Below are positions 26,772-36,252 of a DNA stretch of 64,000 nt, one piece after another. Position 1 is the first letter of the stretch; the number at the start of each line of letters is the position of its first letter. A program made the position numbers and the translations under genes. Below the pieces are notes generated by a model. The model made no database searches and was not told where the DNA came from. It was given only the letters and a program-made list of their open reading frames with translations. Source of the stretch: Aromatoleum anaerobium. GTDB taxonomy: Bacteria; Pseudomonadota; Gammaproteobacteria; Burkholderiales; Rhodocyclaceae. The stretch covers positions 434,001 to 498,000 of the forward strand of contig NZ_WTVG02000040.1 of NCBI RefSeq assembly GCF_012910705.2, written 5' to 3'.

Positions 26772-27275
26772 TCAGAACCCGATCACCGGCCCGCTCCACA
26801 TCCCGTCTCTTGGCCGCGCACGGCCGATTGCTTCGGCGGCTTCGCACCAGCCTTCGCAGGCGTTGCGCCCCGCCCGGCCCCGCCACAGGTTCAGCAGCCC
26901 CTTGCAGCGGGCGTAAAGATGAAAGAAACGCAGCACCGCGCGGCACTCGGTCGAACTCGGGCGATGCGCAGCGCACACCAGCTTGTCGTCGGTCATGCCG
27001 CGGTCCCTCAGGATCACCGCGCCCCAGGCCTTCGTCACCACCCGGCTGCCGAGCGGCAGGCGCGGCCCGAGCACGAGCGCGTCGAGCAGATCGCCTTCGC
27101 ACCCGATGTAGGCCGGCACCGAGCCGTAATTGAACGGGCAGGGCAGCGGCGAGATGAAGTCGACGTGACCGGTCGAACCGCGTTTTACGAAGCTGCCTTT
27201 CGGAATCTCGATCAGGACTTCAAACTCCGGCGGCTCCTGATCGAGGAAAAAAGGACTCGAAGTTGCGTCGTTCAT
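26772..27275 (-). CDS. Inorganic pyrophosphatase family protein, altered active site
   Basis: A 167-residue protein of the soluble family I inorganic pyrophosphatases (FEVLIEIPKGS, PCPFNYGSVPAYIG, LDALVLGPRLPLGSRV). The signature DGDPLD, whose aspartates hold the catalytic metals, reads EGDLLD: the first Asp is Glu and the Pro is Leu. The C-terminal part (FFHLYARCKGLLNLW) is also divergent and cysteine-rich. The protein may be a slow or differently specific phosphatase, or a paralogue of the housekeeping enzyme. It is followed by the lipid kinase after 91 bases. Upstream is the divergent trmA. Confidence 0.78.
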   Translation of the reverse strand: MNDATSSPFFLDQEPPEFEVLIEIPKGSFVKRGSTGHVDFISPLPCPFNYGSVPAYIGCEGDLLDALVLGPRLPLGSRVVTKAWGAVILRDRGMTDDKLVCAAHRPSSTECRAVLRFFHLYARCKGLLNLWRGRAGRNACEGWCEAAEAIGRARPRDGMWSGPVIGF

Positions 27276-27443
27276 TGCGCAAGCCTACGCCGTTCCGGCG
27301 TGCCGCGACGGACAAGGGTATATTTCGTCCTCGGCCGAGGACCCGGACTAACGGGCATCGCGGCTTTTTCGTCGTTTCGCGCGCTTCGCCCGGAAACGGC
27401 CCTCACAGACACCGCAACACCCTTGGCAATACCCACGGATTTC

Positions 27444-28544
27444 ATGCCCCTACCCGCCATCGACCCCGCCGAGTACGCGTCGCAGCTCGCGGACAAAGTG
27501 ACGCAGTTCAAACAGGCTTTCGCACCCTTCGCCGTCCCCGAGCCGGCGGTCTTCCCCTCCGCGCCGCTGCACTACCGGCTGCGCGCCGAGTTCCGCATGT
27601 GGCACGACGGCGAGCGCGTCGATTATGCAATGTTCGACCCCGCCAAGCCGAAGCAGCCGATCGCGATCGAGCAGTTCGACATCGCCGACGAATCGATCTG
27701 TGCGGCGATGCCGCGCCTGCGCGAACGGCTGCAGGCGAGCGAAACCCTGAAGCGCCGCCTGTTCCAGGTCGAGTTTCTCGCCACGCTCAGCGGCGAGCTG
27801 ATGATCAGCCTGATCTACCACCGGCCGCTCGACGAAAGCTGGGAAGCGGCGGCACGGGAACTGGCGGTCGAACTCGGCGTGCAGCTGATCGGGCGCAGCC
27901 GCAAGCAGAAGATCGTGCTGGAGCGCGACTGGGTGCTGGAACAGTTCGCGCTCGATGGCCGCGAGTTGCGATACAAGCAGATCGAAGGCAGCTTCACGCA
28001 GCCCAACGGCGGCGTAAACCGGCAGATGCTCGGCTGGGCCTGCGAACAGGCGCGCGGCTCCGGCGGCGACCTGCTGGAACTGTATTGCGGCAACGGCAAC
28101 TTCACCGTCGCGCTGGCGCCGCTGTTCGAGCGAGTGCTGGCCACCGAAGTCAGCAAGACGTCGGTCGAGGCCGCGCACTACAACCTCGCCGCGAACGACA
28201 TCGACAATGTCGCGATGGTGCGCATGTCGAGCGACGAGATCAGCGCCGCGCTCGTCCGCACGCGGGAATTCCGGCGCATGAAGGACGTGGACCTCGACGG
28301 CTACGGGTTCTCGACGCTGTTCGTCGATCCGCCGCGCAGCGGACTGGACGCGCCGACGGTCGAGCTCGCGCGCGGTTTCGACCGCATCCTGTACATCTCC
28401 TGCAACCCGCAGACCCTGCAGGAAAACGTCGCCGCGCTGCAGGCGACGCACGACATCGCCGGCGCCGCGGTGTTCGACCAGTTTCCGTACACCCGGCACC
28501 TGGAGTGCGGGTTGCTGCTGACGCGGCGTGGAGGCCGCGGATGA
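27444..28544 (+). CDS. trmA: tRNA (uracil-5-)-methyltransferase TrmA
   Basis: A 366-residue enzyme that methylates U54 in the T-loop of tRNAs using S-adenosylmethionine. The N-terminal part is TrmA-specific (YASQLADKV, PLHYRLRAEFRMWHDG). The SAM domain has ELYCGNGNFTVAL, DPPRSGLD, nucleophile Cys in ISCNPQTL and general base Glu in RHLECGLLL. Length equals that of E. coli TrmA. ATG 27444 fits family starts, although no good ribosome site is visible and the frame is open far upstream. A TATATT at 27319 may be its -10 box. It has no RlmD-type TRAM domain. Confidence 0.94.
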   Translation: MPLPAIDPAEYASQLADKVTQFKQAFAPFAVPEPAVFPSAPLHYRLRAEFRMWHDGERVDYAMFDPAKPKQPIAIEQFDIADESICAAMPRLRERLQASETLKRRLFQVEFLATLSGELMISLIYHRPLDESWEAAARELAVELGVQLIGRSRKQKIVLERDWVLEQFALDGRELRYKQIEGSFTQPNGGVNRQMLGWACEQARGSGGDLLELYCGNGNFTVALAPLFERVLATEVSKTSVEAAHYNLAANDIDNVAMVRMSSDEISAALVRTREFRRMKDVDLDGYGFSTLFVDPPRSGLDAPTVELARGFDRILYISCNPQTLQENVAALQATHDIAGAAVFDQFPYTRHLECGLLLTRRGGRG

Positions 28545-28591
28545 AGCGGACCGCGGCCAGCGCGCCCCGGCACTAGGGACCGGTTTCGATC

Positions 28592-29593
28592 TTGACCGAA
28601 CGCTACGCGCTGATCGCCGCCTGGGTGCTGTCGGCGGTATCCCTTTTCCTGGTGCTGCGCCTGGACCTGCTGCCGGCGCTGCTGACCGGGCTGCTGGTTC
28701 ACGAACTGGTCCATCTGCTCGCCCCGCGGCTGCCGAAGCAGCTCTCGGGGCGGCGGAGCAAGCCGGCGGCGCTGGTGCTGGTCGTGGGAGTCGCCACCAT
28801 CGCGGTGGTGGCGATGGTCCTCGGCGTGGTCGCTTTTTTCCGCAGCGACGCGGGCGATCTCGCCAACCTGCTGACCCGCATGGCGGCGATCATCGAAGGG
28901 CTGCGCGAATCGGTGCCGCCATGGGTCGTCGACCACTTTCCGAACGGCGTCGATCCGATCAAGGAAGCGATCTCGCGCTGGCTGCGGGAACATGCAATCG
29001 AAGTCGGAGGCGTGGGCAAGGACGCGGGCGTCGTCATGGCCCACATCGTCGTCGGCCTGATCATCGGCGCCATGGTTTCGCTGCACGAGCTGCAGGCCGG
29101 CCAGGAATATGCGCCGCTCGCCCGCGCGCTGAGCGAGCGGGCCGGGCGGCTCGCCGACGCTTTCCGCCGCATCGTCTTCGCGCAGGTGAAGATTTCGGCC
29201 ATCAATGCCTTCTTCACCGGACTGTACCTGCTGGCCGTGCTGCCGCTGCTCGGCGTGCAACTGCCGTTGGTCAAGACGATGATCGCGGTGACGTTCATCG
29301 CCGGCCTGCTGCCGATCATCGGCAACCTGATCTCGAACACCGTCATCATTGTCGTCAGCTTCGCCCATTCGCCGCAGGTCGCTCTCGGTTCGCTGGCGTT
29401 CCTGGTCAGCGTGCACAAGGCGGAATATTTCCTCAACGCGCGGATCGTCGGCGGCGAGATCCGCGCCAAGGCGTGGGAGCTGCTGCTGGCGATGCTGGTG
29501 ATGGAGGCTGCTTTCGGCCTGCCCGGCGTCGTCGCGGCGCCGATCTTCTACGCCTACCTCAAGGACGAACTGCGCACCCGCGGGCTCGTTTGA
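28592..29593 (+). CDS. AI-2E family (PerM-like) membrane transporter
   Basis: A 333-residue polytopic membrane protein of the AI-2E/PerM family, with eight predicted helices. Helices 1-2 and 3 are N-terminal, a large soluble loop follows (about residues 85-145), and the C-terminal half has the family's GLLPIIGNLISNTVIIV and GLPGVVAAPIFYAYLK. Some relatives export autoinducer-2 or act as Na+/H+ antiporters; most have no known substrate. The start is TTG at 28592 with AGGGA 12 bases upstream; no in-frame ATG fits. It lies 47 bases after trmA and may share its transcript. Confidence 0.85.
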   Translation: MTERYALIAAWVLSAVSLFLVLRLDLLPALLTGLLVHELVHLLAPRLPKQLSGRRSKPAALVLVVGVATIAVVAMVLGVVAFFRSDAGDLANLLTRMAAIIEGLRESVPPWVVDHFPNGVDPIKEAISRWLREHAIEVGGVGKDAGVVMAHIVVGLIIGAMVSLHELQAGQEYAPLARALSERAGRLADAFRRIVFAQVKISAINAFFTGLYLLAVLPLLGVQLPLVKTMIAVTFIAGLLPIIGNLISNTVIIVVSFAHSPQVALGSLAFLVSVHKAEYFLNARIVGGEIRAKAWELLLAMLVMEAAFGLPGVVAAPIFYAYLKDELRTRGLV

Positions 29594-29668
29594 CTTGCGC
29601 GCGGCACCGGTCACGATAATCTCCCATCCCTCCCATCCCACCCACCACTGCAAAGGACCTGCTTTCCC

Positions 29669-30883
29669 ATGTTCGAGCACGTCGACGCCTATCCCGGCGA
29701 CCCCATCCTCTCCCTCGTCGAAACTTTCCACCGCGACCCGCGCCCGCAGAAAGTGAACCTCGGCATCGGGCTCTACTACGACGAAGAGGGCCGCATCCCG
29801 CTGCTCGGCTCGGTCGAGAAGGCCGAGGCGGCGCTGGCGGCGAGTCCGGCCCCGCGCCCCTACCTGCCGATGGAAGGGGCGGCCGACTATCGCGCCGCCG
29901 TGCAGAAACTCCTGTTCGGCGCGGACAGCGCGGCGCTGCGCGCCGGCCGCATCGCGACGATCCAGACGATCGGAGGCTCGGGCGCATTGAAGGTCGGCGC
30001 CGACCTGCTCAAGCGGTATTTTCCGGCGAGCGAAGTGTGGGTCAGCGACCCGACCTGGGACAACCATCGTTCGATCTTCGAGGGCGCCGGCATCGAAGTA
30101 CACGACTACCCGTACTACGACGCGGCGAGCGGCGGCGTGCGCTTCGACGAGATGCTCGCGACGCTGCAGTCGCTGCCCGCGCAGAGCATCGTGCTGCTGC
30201 ATCCGTGCTGCCATAATCCGACCGGCGTCGACCTGTCCAAAGCACAGTGGCAGGAAGTGATCGCGGTGGCAGCGTCGCGCCGGCTGATCCCGTTCCTCGA
30301 CATCGCCTATCAGGGCTTCGGCGACAACCTCGACGACGACGCGTACGCGATCCGCGCGATGGCCGACGCCGGGGTGAGTTTCTTCGTCAGCAACTCGTTC
30401 TCGAAGAACCTGTCGTTCTACGGCGAGCGCTGCGGCGGCCTGTCGGTCGTGTGCCAGGATGCCGACGAAGCCGAACGCGTGCTCGGCCAGCTGAAATTCA
30501 CCGTGCGCCGCAACTACTCGAGCCCGCCGGTGCACGGCGGCCGGGTCGCCGCGGCGGTCATGAACGACGCCGGACTGCACGAGGAGTGGGTCGGCGAGGT
30601 GCGCGGGATGCGCGAGCGCATCAAGGCGATGCGCCAGAAGCTCTACGAGGTGTTGAGCAGCGCCGTGCCGGGGCGCGATTTCAGCTATTTCATCCAGCAG
30701 CGCGGCATGTTCAGCTATACCGGCCTGACGCCTGCGCAGGTCGATCGCCTGCGCGAGGAGTTCGCCGTGTACGTCGTGCAGTCCGGTCGCATGTGCGTCG
30801 CCGGCCTCAATCGCGGCAACGTCGATTACGTCGCGAAAGCGATGGCCGCCGTGCTGCAGGAGCCCGGCACCGCCGCTGCCTGA
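29669..30883 (+). CDS. tyrB: Aromatic/aspartate aminotransferase, TyrB type
   Basis: A 404-residue class I pyridoxal phosphate aminotransferase close to E. coli TyrB/AspC. Motifs include [53 protein letters not shown] and the PLP lysine in [16 protein letters not shown], with Arg in [10 protein letters not shown] binding the substrate carboxylate. It would make tyrosine, phenylalanine or aspartate from the keto acids. AAAGGA precedes the ATG. The symbol rests on the aromatic-type sequence; an aspC assignment is possible. Confidence 0.9.
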   Translation: MFEHVDAYPGDPILSLVETFHRDPRPQKVNLGIGLYYDEEGRIPLLGSVEKAEAALAASPAPRPYLPMEGAADYRAAVQKLLFGADSAALRAGRIATIQTIGGSGALKVGADLLKRYFPASEVWVSDPTWDNHRSIFEGAGIEVHDYPYYDAASGGVRFDEMLATLQSLPAQSIVLLHPCCHNPTGVDLSKAQWQEVIAVAASRRLIPFLDIAYQGFGDNLDDDAYAIRAMADAGVSFFVSNSFSKNLSFYGERCGGLSVVCQDADEAERVLGQLKFTVRRNYSSPPVHGGRVAAAVMNDAGLHEEWVGEVRGMRERIKAMRQKLYEVLSSAVPGRDFSYFIQQRGMFSYTGLTPAQVDRLREEFAVYVVQSGRMCVAGLNRGNVDYVAKAMAAVLQEPGTAAA

Positions 30884-30984
30884 TCCTTTCCGCGCACCGC
30901 ATGCGGACGCGCCGGCGCTCGTCGTCGCGTCGCGCGCTATGATTCCATTCGGGCCGATCAACCTGTCCTCGGGAGGAATCCGAC

Positions 30985-31971
30985 ATGCGCGCGATGGTTC
31001 TCGACGCTCCAAACACGCCCCTGCGGCTTGCGGAACTCCCGGTGCCGCAGCCGGGCGTCGGGGAAATTCTGCTGCGGGTCGAAGCGTGCGGGGTCTGCCG
31101 CACCGACCTGCACCTCGTCGACGGCGAACTTCCCGAGCCGCGGCTGCCAGTCATCCCGGGCCACGAGATTGTCGGGCGCGTCGTTGCGCTCGGCGCCGGG
31201 GCGAGCGGTTTCGCGCCCGGCCAGCGCGTCGGCGTACCGTGGCTCGGCCGGACCTGCGGCCATTGCGGATACTGCGCCGAAGGCCGCGAAAATCTCTGCG
31301 ACGACGCACGCTTCACCGGTTACCAGCTGCCCGGCGGCTACGCCGAATACACCGTCGCCGACCAGCGCTTCTGCTTTGCGCTGCCGGACTCGCAACCCGC
31401 CGCCGAACTCGCGCCGCTGCTGTGCGCGGGCCTGATCGGCTACCGCGCGCTGAGCATGGCGGGCAGCGCGCAACACGTCGGCCTCTACGGTTTCGGCGCC
31501 GCGGCGCACATCCTGGCGCAGGTGCTCGCCTATCAGCGCCGGCCTTTCTACGCTTTCACGCGGGCCGGTGACGATGCGAGTCAGGCATTCGCGACAGAAC
31601 TCGGCGCCGCGTGGGCCGGCGCCGCAGGCGAGAACGCGCCTGACGAACTCGACGCGGCGCTGATCTTCGCCCCCGCGGGCGAACTCGTGCCGGCGGCGCT
31701 GCGCCAGCTCAGAAAAGGCGGCACGGTCGTCTGCGCCGGCATTCACATGAGCGACATCCCCTCGTTTCCGTACGAAATTCTGTGGGGCGAGCGCGTCATC
31801 CGCTCGGTGGCGAACCTGACGCGTGAAGACGGCAGGCGTTTCCTCGAGATCGCCGCCGCAGCGCCGATCCATACCCATATCGAGCGCTTTCCGCTCGAAC
31901 GCGCGAACGACGCGCTGCTCGCGCTGCGCCGCGGGCAGATACAGGGCGCGGCCGTCCTCGTGCCCGCCTGA
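30985..31971 (+). CDS. Zinc-dependent alcohol dehydrogenase family protein
   Basis: A 328-residue medium-chain dehydrogenase/reductase. Catalytic zinc ligands are Cys in ACGVCRTDLH and His in PGHEIVGRV. The structural zinc site has four Cys in CGHCGYCAEGRENLC. The cofactor site is GLYGFGAAAH. GGAGGAA lies before the ATG. The protein resembles the alcohol dehydrogenases that replace AdhP (NAD-dependent) in many proteobacteria, but substrate and cofactor are not shown. It is an isolated gene with 114 bases to the PepSY gene. Confidence 0.9.
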   Translation: MRAMVLDAPNTPLRLAELPVPQPGVGEILLRVEACGVCRTDLHLVDGELPEPRLPVIPGHEIVGRVVALGAGASGFAPGQRVGVPWLGRTCGHCGYCAEGRENLCDDARFTGYQLPGGYAEYTVADQRFCFALPDSQPAAELAPLLCAGLIGYRALSMAGSAQHVGLYGFGAAAHILAQVLAYQRRPFYAFTRAGDDASQAFATELGAAWAGAAGENAPDELDAALIFAPAGELVPAALRQLRKGGTVVCAGIHMSDIPSFPYEILWGERVIRSVANLTREDGRRFLEIAAAAPIHTHIERFPLERANDALLALRRGQIQGAAVLVPA

Positions 31972-32085
31972 ATCCCGCCAAAGCGATTGCAACGCGGAAC
32001 CGCAGTTCAGGTTTTGTTCATGTTCGCGCGTTTAAATTGCGTCCGTGCCCCGACCGGGGTACGCCAACGGAATCAGGACGCGCAT

Positions 32086-32346
32086 ATGAAAAAACTGCTC
32101 GCATCGACCGTCATTGCCCTTTCCGCCACCGCTGCCGTGGCTGGCCCGACCTGCGACGTGCCGCAGGAACAGTGGATGAAGGAATCCGACTTCAAGGCCC
32201 GCCTCGAAGCCCAGGGCTATCAGATCAAGACCTTCAAGGTGAGCAAGGGCAAGTGCTACGAAATCTACGGTTTCGACAAGGACGGCAAGAAGGTCGAGAT
32301 CTACTTCGACCCCGCCACGGCGGCCGTACTTGAAACCAAGCGCTGA
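32086..32346 (+). CDS. Secreted PepSY domain protein
   Basis: An 86-residue protein with a signal peptide (residues 1-19, ending AAVAG) and one PepSY domain (KESDFKARLEAQGYQIKTFKV, then KCYEIYGFDKDGKKVEIYFDP). PepSY domains are often found next to cytochrome b-like redox proteins, and here the next gene is a cytochrome b561-type protein. AGGACG precedes the ATG at 32086. The pair probably forms a periplasmic partner plus membrane haem module. A single pair of Cys (Cys22, Cys57) could form a disulfide. Confidence 0.85.
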   Translation: MKKLLASTVIALSATAAVAGPTCDVPQEQWMKESDFKARLEAQGYQIKTFKVSKGKCYEIYGFDKDGKKVEIYFDPATAAVLETKR

Positions 32347-32419
32347 ACGACGCGCTTTTCACGGCGTGCGGGACGGGCTCCCTCGCGGAGCCCGGCTCCC
32401 TGTCGACGAGAGGATGACG

Positions 32420-32974
32420 ATGAGCCATTCCGATCCTGCCAGGGCGATTCGCGTCTGGGATCCGTTTGTGCGGGTGTTCCACTGGACACTGGTGTCCTGC
32501 GTATTCCTGAACTTCTTCGTCATCGACGACGGCGAGACGCTCCATGAGTGGACCGGCTATGCCGCAAGCGCGCTCGTCGGCGCCCGCATCGTGTGGGGAT
32601 TCGTCGGCTCGCGACATGCGCGCTTTGCCGACTTCTTTCCGACCGTATCCACCATCCGGCATCACCTGCGCACGCTGGTTTCCGGCGAACCCGACTTCCA
32701 CGCGGGCCACAATCCGCTGGGCGCAGTCATGATGCTCGCGCTGATGGCGCTTGTGCTGGGCCTCGGGGTCACCGGTTTCATGCAGGACCTGGACGCTTTC
32801 TGGGGCGAAGAATGGCTGCAGGATCTCCACGCAACCCTGGCCTCGACGCTGATCGGCCTGGCCGGACTGCACGCCGCGGCCGCCGTCTTCATGAGCCACC
32901 GCGAACGCACGAATCTCATCGGGGCAATGCTCACGGGAGTCAAAGTCCGTTCCGAGCCGAATCGGCGACGATGA
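32420..32974 (+). CDS. Cytochrome b561-type membrane haem protein
   Basis: A 184-residue membrane protein of the cytochrome b/Ni-hydrogenase b-type family with four helices. Likely haem ligands are His in VRVFHWTLV, LHEWTGY, DFHAGHNPLG and LAGLHAAAAVF. It would pass electrons between quinone and a periplasmic partner. GAGAGG lies 6 bases before the ATG at 32420; an ATG at 32414 is too close to that site. Its stop overlaps the start of the next gene as ATGA. A perfect 7-base stem-loop (32375-32393) lies between it and the PepSY gene. Confidence 0.85.
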   Translation: MSHSDPARAIRVWDPFVRVFHWTLVSCVFLNFFVIDDGETLHEWTGYAASALVGARIVWGFVGSRHARFADFFPTVSTIRHHLRTLVSGEPDFHAGHNPLGAVMMLALMALVLGLGVTGFMQDLDAFWGEEWLQDLHATLASTLIGLAGLHAAAAVFMSHRERTNLIGAMLTGVKVRSEPNRRR

Positions 32975-35052
32975 TGACACCCTCCATCTCGGCGCCGTGC
33001 CATCCCCTTCCCGAGCAGCAGCTTAACCGGCCGCCCACGCTCGGCTCCCATCTCGCATTCACGGCGCTGTGCGCAATCGCCTTGCTGCTGATGTTCGCCG
33101 CGCTGCGCATTGCGCTGCTCGTCTACAACCGGGCGCTGATCGGCGACACACCGATCGCAACCTTCGCCGAAGCTTTCCTGACCGGCCTGCGATTCGACCT
33201 GCGGCTCGTCGTGTATCTCTGCGCGCCGCTGATCCTGGCACTGGTGGCCGTGCGGGCGATGGCAGCGCGAAGGGCGCACAGGGTGTGGCTGACAGCGACG
33301 GCGAGCATTGCGCTGTTCCTCGGCCTGATCGAACTCGATTTCTACCGGGAATTCCACCAGCGCCTCAACAGCCTGGTCTTCCAGTACCTGCGTGAAGATC
33401 CGGCCACCGTGCTGAGCATGCTGTGGCACGGCTTCCCGGTGCTGCGCTACCTGGCGGCCTGGCTGCTGGCAAGCTGGGGGCTGTTCCGGCTCTTCGCCGT
33501 CATCGACCGGCTGACTGCGCCCCGGCGCGATGATTCCCGCGGTGCACGCCGCTTCGGCGCCACCCCGCGCTGGCTTGCGCTGGTGCTGTGCCTGGCGGTT
33601 TCGGTCGTAGCCGCACGCGGCACGCTGCGCCAGGGACCGCCGCTGCGCTGGGGCGACGCCTATACGACCGACTCGATGTTCGCGAACCAGCTCGGGCTCA
33701 ACGGCACTCTCACTCTCGTCGCCGCGGCGAAGAGCCGCTTCTTCGAGTCCGAAGACAAGATGTGGAAAGCCTCGATGCCGCAGCACGAGGCAACCCGGAT
33801 CGTGCGCAGCATGCTGCTGACCCCGGGCGACCGCCTCGTCGATGCCGAGAGCGCGAACATCCGCCGCGACGTCACTCCGCCTGCCGCCGGCACGTTGCCG
33901 ATCCGCAATGTCGTCGTGATCCTGCTCGAGAGCTTCGCCGGGCATTACGTCGGCGCGCTCGGCAGCAAGGATGGCATCACGCCGCATTTCGACCGGCTCG
34001 CGCGCGAGGGCGTGCTGTTCACGCGCTTCTTCTCGAACGGCACGCACACCCACCAGGGCATGTTCGCGACGATGGCATGCTTCCCGAACCTGCCCGGCTT
34101 CGAATACCTGATGCAGATGCCCGAAGGGGGGCATCGTTTTTCCGGTCTCCCGCAGCTGCTGCGGGCGCGCGAATTCAACGACGTCTATGTGTATAACGGC
34201 GATTTCGCGTGGGACAACCAGTCCGGCTTTTTCAGCAACCAGGGCATGACGCGCTTCATCGGCCGAAACGACTACGTCAATCCGGTGGTTTCGGATCCGA
34301 CTTGGGGGGTGTCGGACCAGGACATGTTCGACCGCGCGGCCGAGGAACTGCAGAAGAATCCTGCCGGAAAGCCGTTCTACGCGCTGCTGCAAACGCTGTC
34401 GAACCATACGCCGTACGCATTGCCGAAGACGCTGCCCGTGGAACCGGCTACCGGCCACGGTTCGCTCGACGAGCATCTGACCGCGATGCGCTATTCGGAC
34501 TGGGCGCTCGGGCAGTTCTTCGAGAAAGCGCGCCAGTCAAAATATTTTCGCGACACCTTGTTCGTCATTGTCGGCGACCACGGCTTCGGCGCGGAGGAAC
34601 AGATCACCGAGATGGACCTGCACCGCTTCAACGTTCCGCTGTTGCTGATCGGACCCGGCATCCAGCAGGCTTTCGGCACGCGGCGCGATACCGTCGGAAC
34701 GCAGATCGACATCGTTCCGACGATCATGGGACGCTTCGGCGGCGAGGTGCGCCACCAGTGCTGGGGACGCGATCTGCTCAACCTGCCGGCAGGAGACGAA
34801 GGCATCGGCGTCATCAAGCCGTCGGGAAGCGACCAGACGGTCGCAATCCTCAGGGGAAGCCGCATCCTCGTCGAACCAAAGGGAATGGCGCCGCGGCTCT
34901 ATGATTACCGGCTCGGCGACGCCCCCGGCAGCACGCGGGTGAACAACGCCGCGGACGAAGCGCAGCTGCGCAGCATGCTGCACGCGTTCGTGCAGACTGC
35001 TACGGAGAGCCTGCTCGGAAACACCGCGGGCGTGGCTACGCAAAGCCGGTGA
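32971..35052 (+). CDS. Sulfatase-fold LTA synthase-family membrane protein
   Basis: A 693-residue protein with five N-terminal membrane helices (to about residue 215) and a periplasmic sulfatase-type domain. The domain has VVVILLESFAGHY, nucleophile Thr in the NGTHTHQGMFATM region and FVIVGDHGFG near the metal site. The family moves phosphoglycerol or phosphoethanolamine onto lipids and glycans. In Gram-negatives, relatives act on periplasmic glucans or lipid A. The ATG at 32971 overlaps the cytochrome stop (ATGA); ATG 32974 is the alternative. A GT2, LAB_N and GT39 gene follow, so an envelope-glycan role is likely. Confidence 0.85.
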   Translation: MMTPSISAPCHPLPEQQLNRPPTLGSHLAFTALCAIALLLMFAALRIALLVYNRALIGDTPIATFAEAFLTGLRFDLRLVVYLCAPLILALVAVRAMAARRAHRVWLTATASIALFLGLIELDFYREFHQRLNSLVFQYLREDPATVLSMLWHGFPVLRYLAAWLLASWGLFRLFAVIDRLTAPRRDDSRGARRFGATPRWLALVLCLAVSVVAARGTLRQGPPLRWGDAYTTDSMFANQLGLNGTLTLVAAAKSRFFESEDKMWKASMPQHEATRIVRSMLLTPGDRLVDAESANIRRDVTPPAAGTLPIRNVVVILLESFAGHYVGALGSKDGITPHFDRLAREGVLFTRFFSNGTHTHQGMFATMACFPNLPGFEYLMQMPEGGHRFSGLPQLLRAREFNDVYVYNGDFAWDNQSGFFSNQGMTRFIGRNDYVNPVVSDPTWGVSDQDMFDRAAEELQKNPAGKPFYALLQTLSNHTPYALPKTLPVEPATGHGSLDEHLTAMRYSDWALGQFFEKARQSKYFRDTLFVIVGDHGFGAEEQITEMDLHRFNVPLLLIGPGIQQAFGTRRDTVGTQIDIVPTIMGRFGGEVRHQCWGRDLLNLPAGDEGIGVIKPSGSDQTVAILRGSRILVEPKGMAPRLYDYRLGDAPGSTRVNNAADEAQLRSMLHAFVQTATESLLGNTAGVATQSR

Positions 35053-35231
35053 GCCTGCAGCAGCCGGACCGGACCGATGCACAAGCCGGGTAAAATAATA
35101 CCCCCGCATGAAGCCGGAAATTTCCTTGCGAAAAATTGCCCCGTCCCGGCCGGAATGTCGGACGTGCCTTCGTCGGCAGCTTGACACACCGATTGGCGGG
35201 GCAACAACCTGTGGTAACAATCGAGTCACCC

Positions 35232-35975
35232 ATGCACGATAACGTTTATGTTTCCGTCCTGATTCCTGCGAGAAACGAAGCCGGCAACCTTGCGCCACTC
35301 CTGGAGGAAGTGCGCACTGCGCTCGCCGGCGAAGCCTACGAGGTCATCGTCGTGGATGACGGCAGCACCGACGGCAGCGCGTCCGAGCTGCGGGCGCTGA
35401 AAAGCGCCGGCTTCACCCAGCTGCGCATCCTCAGCCATCCCCGCTCGCTCGGGCAAAGCACGTCGCTCTACCACGCAGTGCTCGCTGCGCGCGGTCACTG
35501 GCTCGCAACGCTCGACGGCGACGGCCAGAACGACCCGGCCGACATTCCCGGCATGCTCGCGCTGGTGCGCGGCACCGAAGGCCGCCCCGGCGGCATCAAG
35601 CTGGTGGCGGGCCACCGCGTCAATCGCCGCGACACGGCCAGCAAGCGCTGGGCATCGCGCTTGGCCAACGGGCTGCGCAGCAGGCTGCTGAAGGATGCGA
35701 CGCCCGATACCGGCTGCGGCCTCAAGCTCATCGAACGGGAAGCATTCCTGCGTCTGCCTTACTTCGATCACATGCATCGTTTCCTGCCGGCGCTGATCCA
35801 GCGCCACCACGGGCGGACGGTGGTTCATCCGGTCAATCACCGGCCGCGCAGAACCGGCACCTCCAAATACGGAAACCTCGACCGGGCGCTGGTCGGCATC
35901 CTCGACCTGTTCGGCGTGTGGTGGTTGATCAAGCGCACCCGCCTGGATGCGGTCGCGACCGAAACGGAGGGCTGA
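35232..35975 (+). CDS. Glycosyltransferase family 2, dolichyl-phosphate mannosyltransferase type
   Basis: A 247-residue GT-A fold transferase (VSVLIPARNEAGNL, VVDDGSTDGS, LDGDGQNDPADI with the DxD metal site). The C-terminal part is soluble, without the two helices of ArnC, though it has a short hydrophobic patch (LVGILDLFGVWWLI). It resembles enzymes that make undecaprenyl-phosphate sugars. It starts at 35232, 179 bases after the sulfatase gene. Its stop is 1 base before the next gene, so GT2, LAB_N and GT39 are one unit. The probable job is to build the lipid-linked sugar that the GT39 protein transfers. Confidence 0.88.
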   Translation: MHDNVYVSVLIPARNEAGNLAPLLEEVRTALAGEAYEVIVVDDGSTDGSASELRALKSAGFTQLRILSHPRSLGQSTSLYHAVLAARGHWLATLDGDGQNDPADIPGMLALVRGTEGRPGGIKLVAGHRVNRRDTASKRWASRLANGLRSRLLKDATPDTGCGLKLIEREAFLRLPYFDHMHRFLPALIQRHHGRTVVHPVNHRPRRTGTSKYGNLDRALVGILDLFGVWWLIKRTRLDAVATETEG

Positions 35976-35976
35976 G

Positions 35977-36249
35977 ATGGGCAGGGAAACACTCTGGCTG
36001 GTAATCGGCTTCGCCGGCCAGCTGACGTTCACGGGCCGCTTCGCGCTGCAGTGGCTGTACAGCGAATACAAGAAGCGCAGCCTCATTCCGGTCGGCTTCT
36101 GGTACCTGAGCCTGGTGGGCAGTGCGCTGCTGCTGGCTTACGCGATCCACCGCGAAGATCCGGTGTTCATCGTCGGGCAGTCGTTCGGCTTCATCGTCTA
36201 CCTGCGCAATTTGCAGCTGATCGCGCGGCAAAAAGAACAGGAGAGTTGA
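35977..36249 (+). CDS. Lipid A biosynthesis N-terminal (LAB_N) domain protein
   Basis: A 90-residue membrane protein with three helices. It matches the LAB_N domain (GFAGQLTFTGRFALQWLYSE, SLIPVGFWYLSLVGSALLL, GQSFGFIVYLRNLQLI). Stand-alone copies occur beside glycosyltransferase genes that decorate lipid A or undecaprenyl lipids, where they may act as flippase-like or scaffold proteins, as EmrE-like ArnE/F do. It begins 1 base after the GT2 stop and ends 3 bases before the GT39 start. Confidence 0.88.
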   Translation: MGRETLWLVIGFAGQLTFTGRFALQWLYSEYKKRSLIPVGFWYLSLVGSALLLAYAIHREDPVFIVGQSFGFIVYLRNLQLIARQKEQES

Positions 36250-36252
36250 GCA

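Noticed and set aside
28301-31012. 903-codon minus-strand open frame
   Set aside because: Antisense to trmA, the AI-2E transporter and tyrB, all of which are well supported.
32375-32393. Terminator between the PepSY and cytochrome b genes
   Set aside because: A perfect 7-base stem-loop without a T run; it may stabilise or modulate the mRNA but does not look like a terminator.
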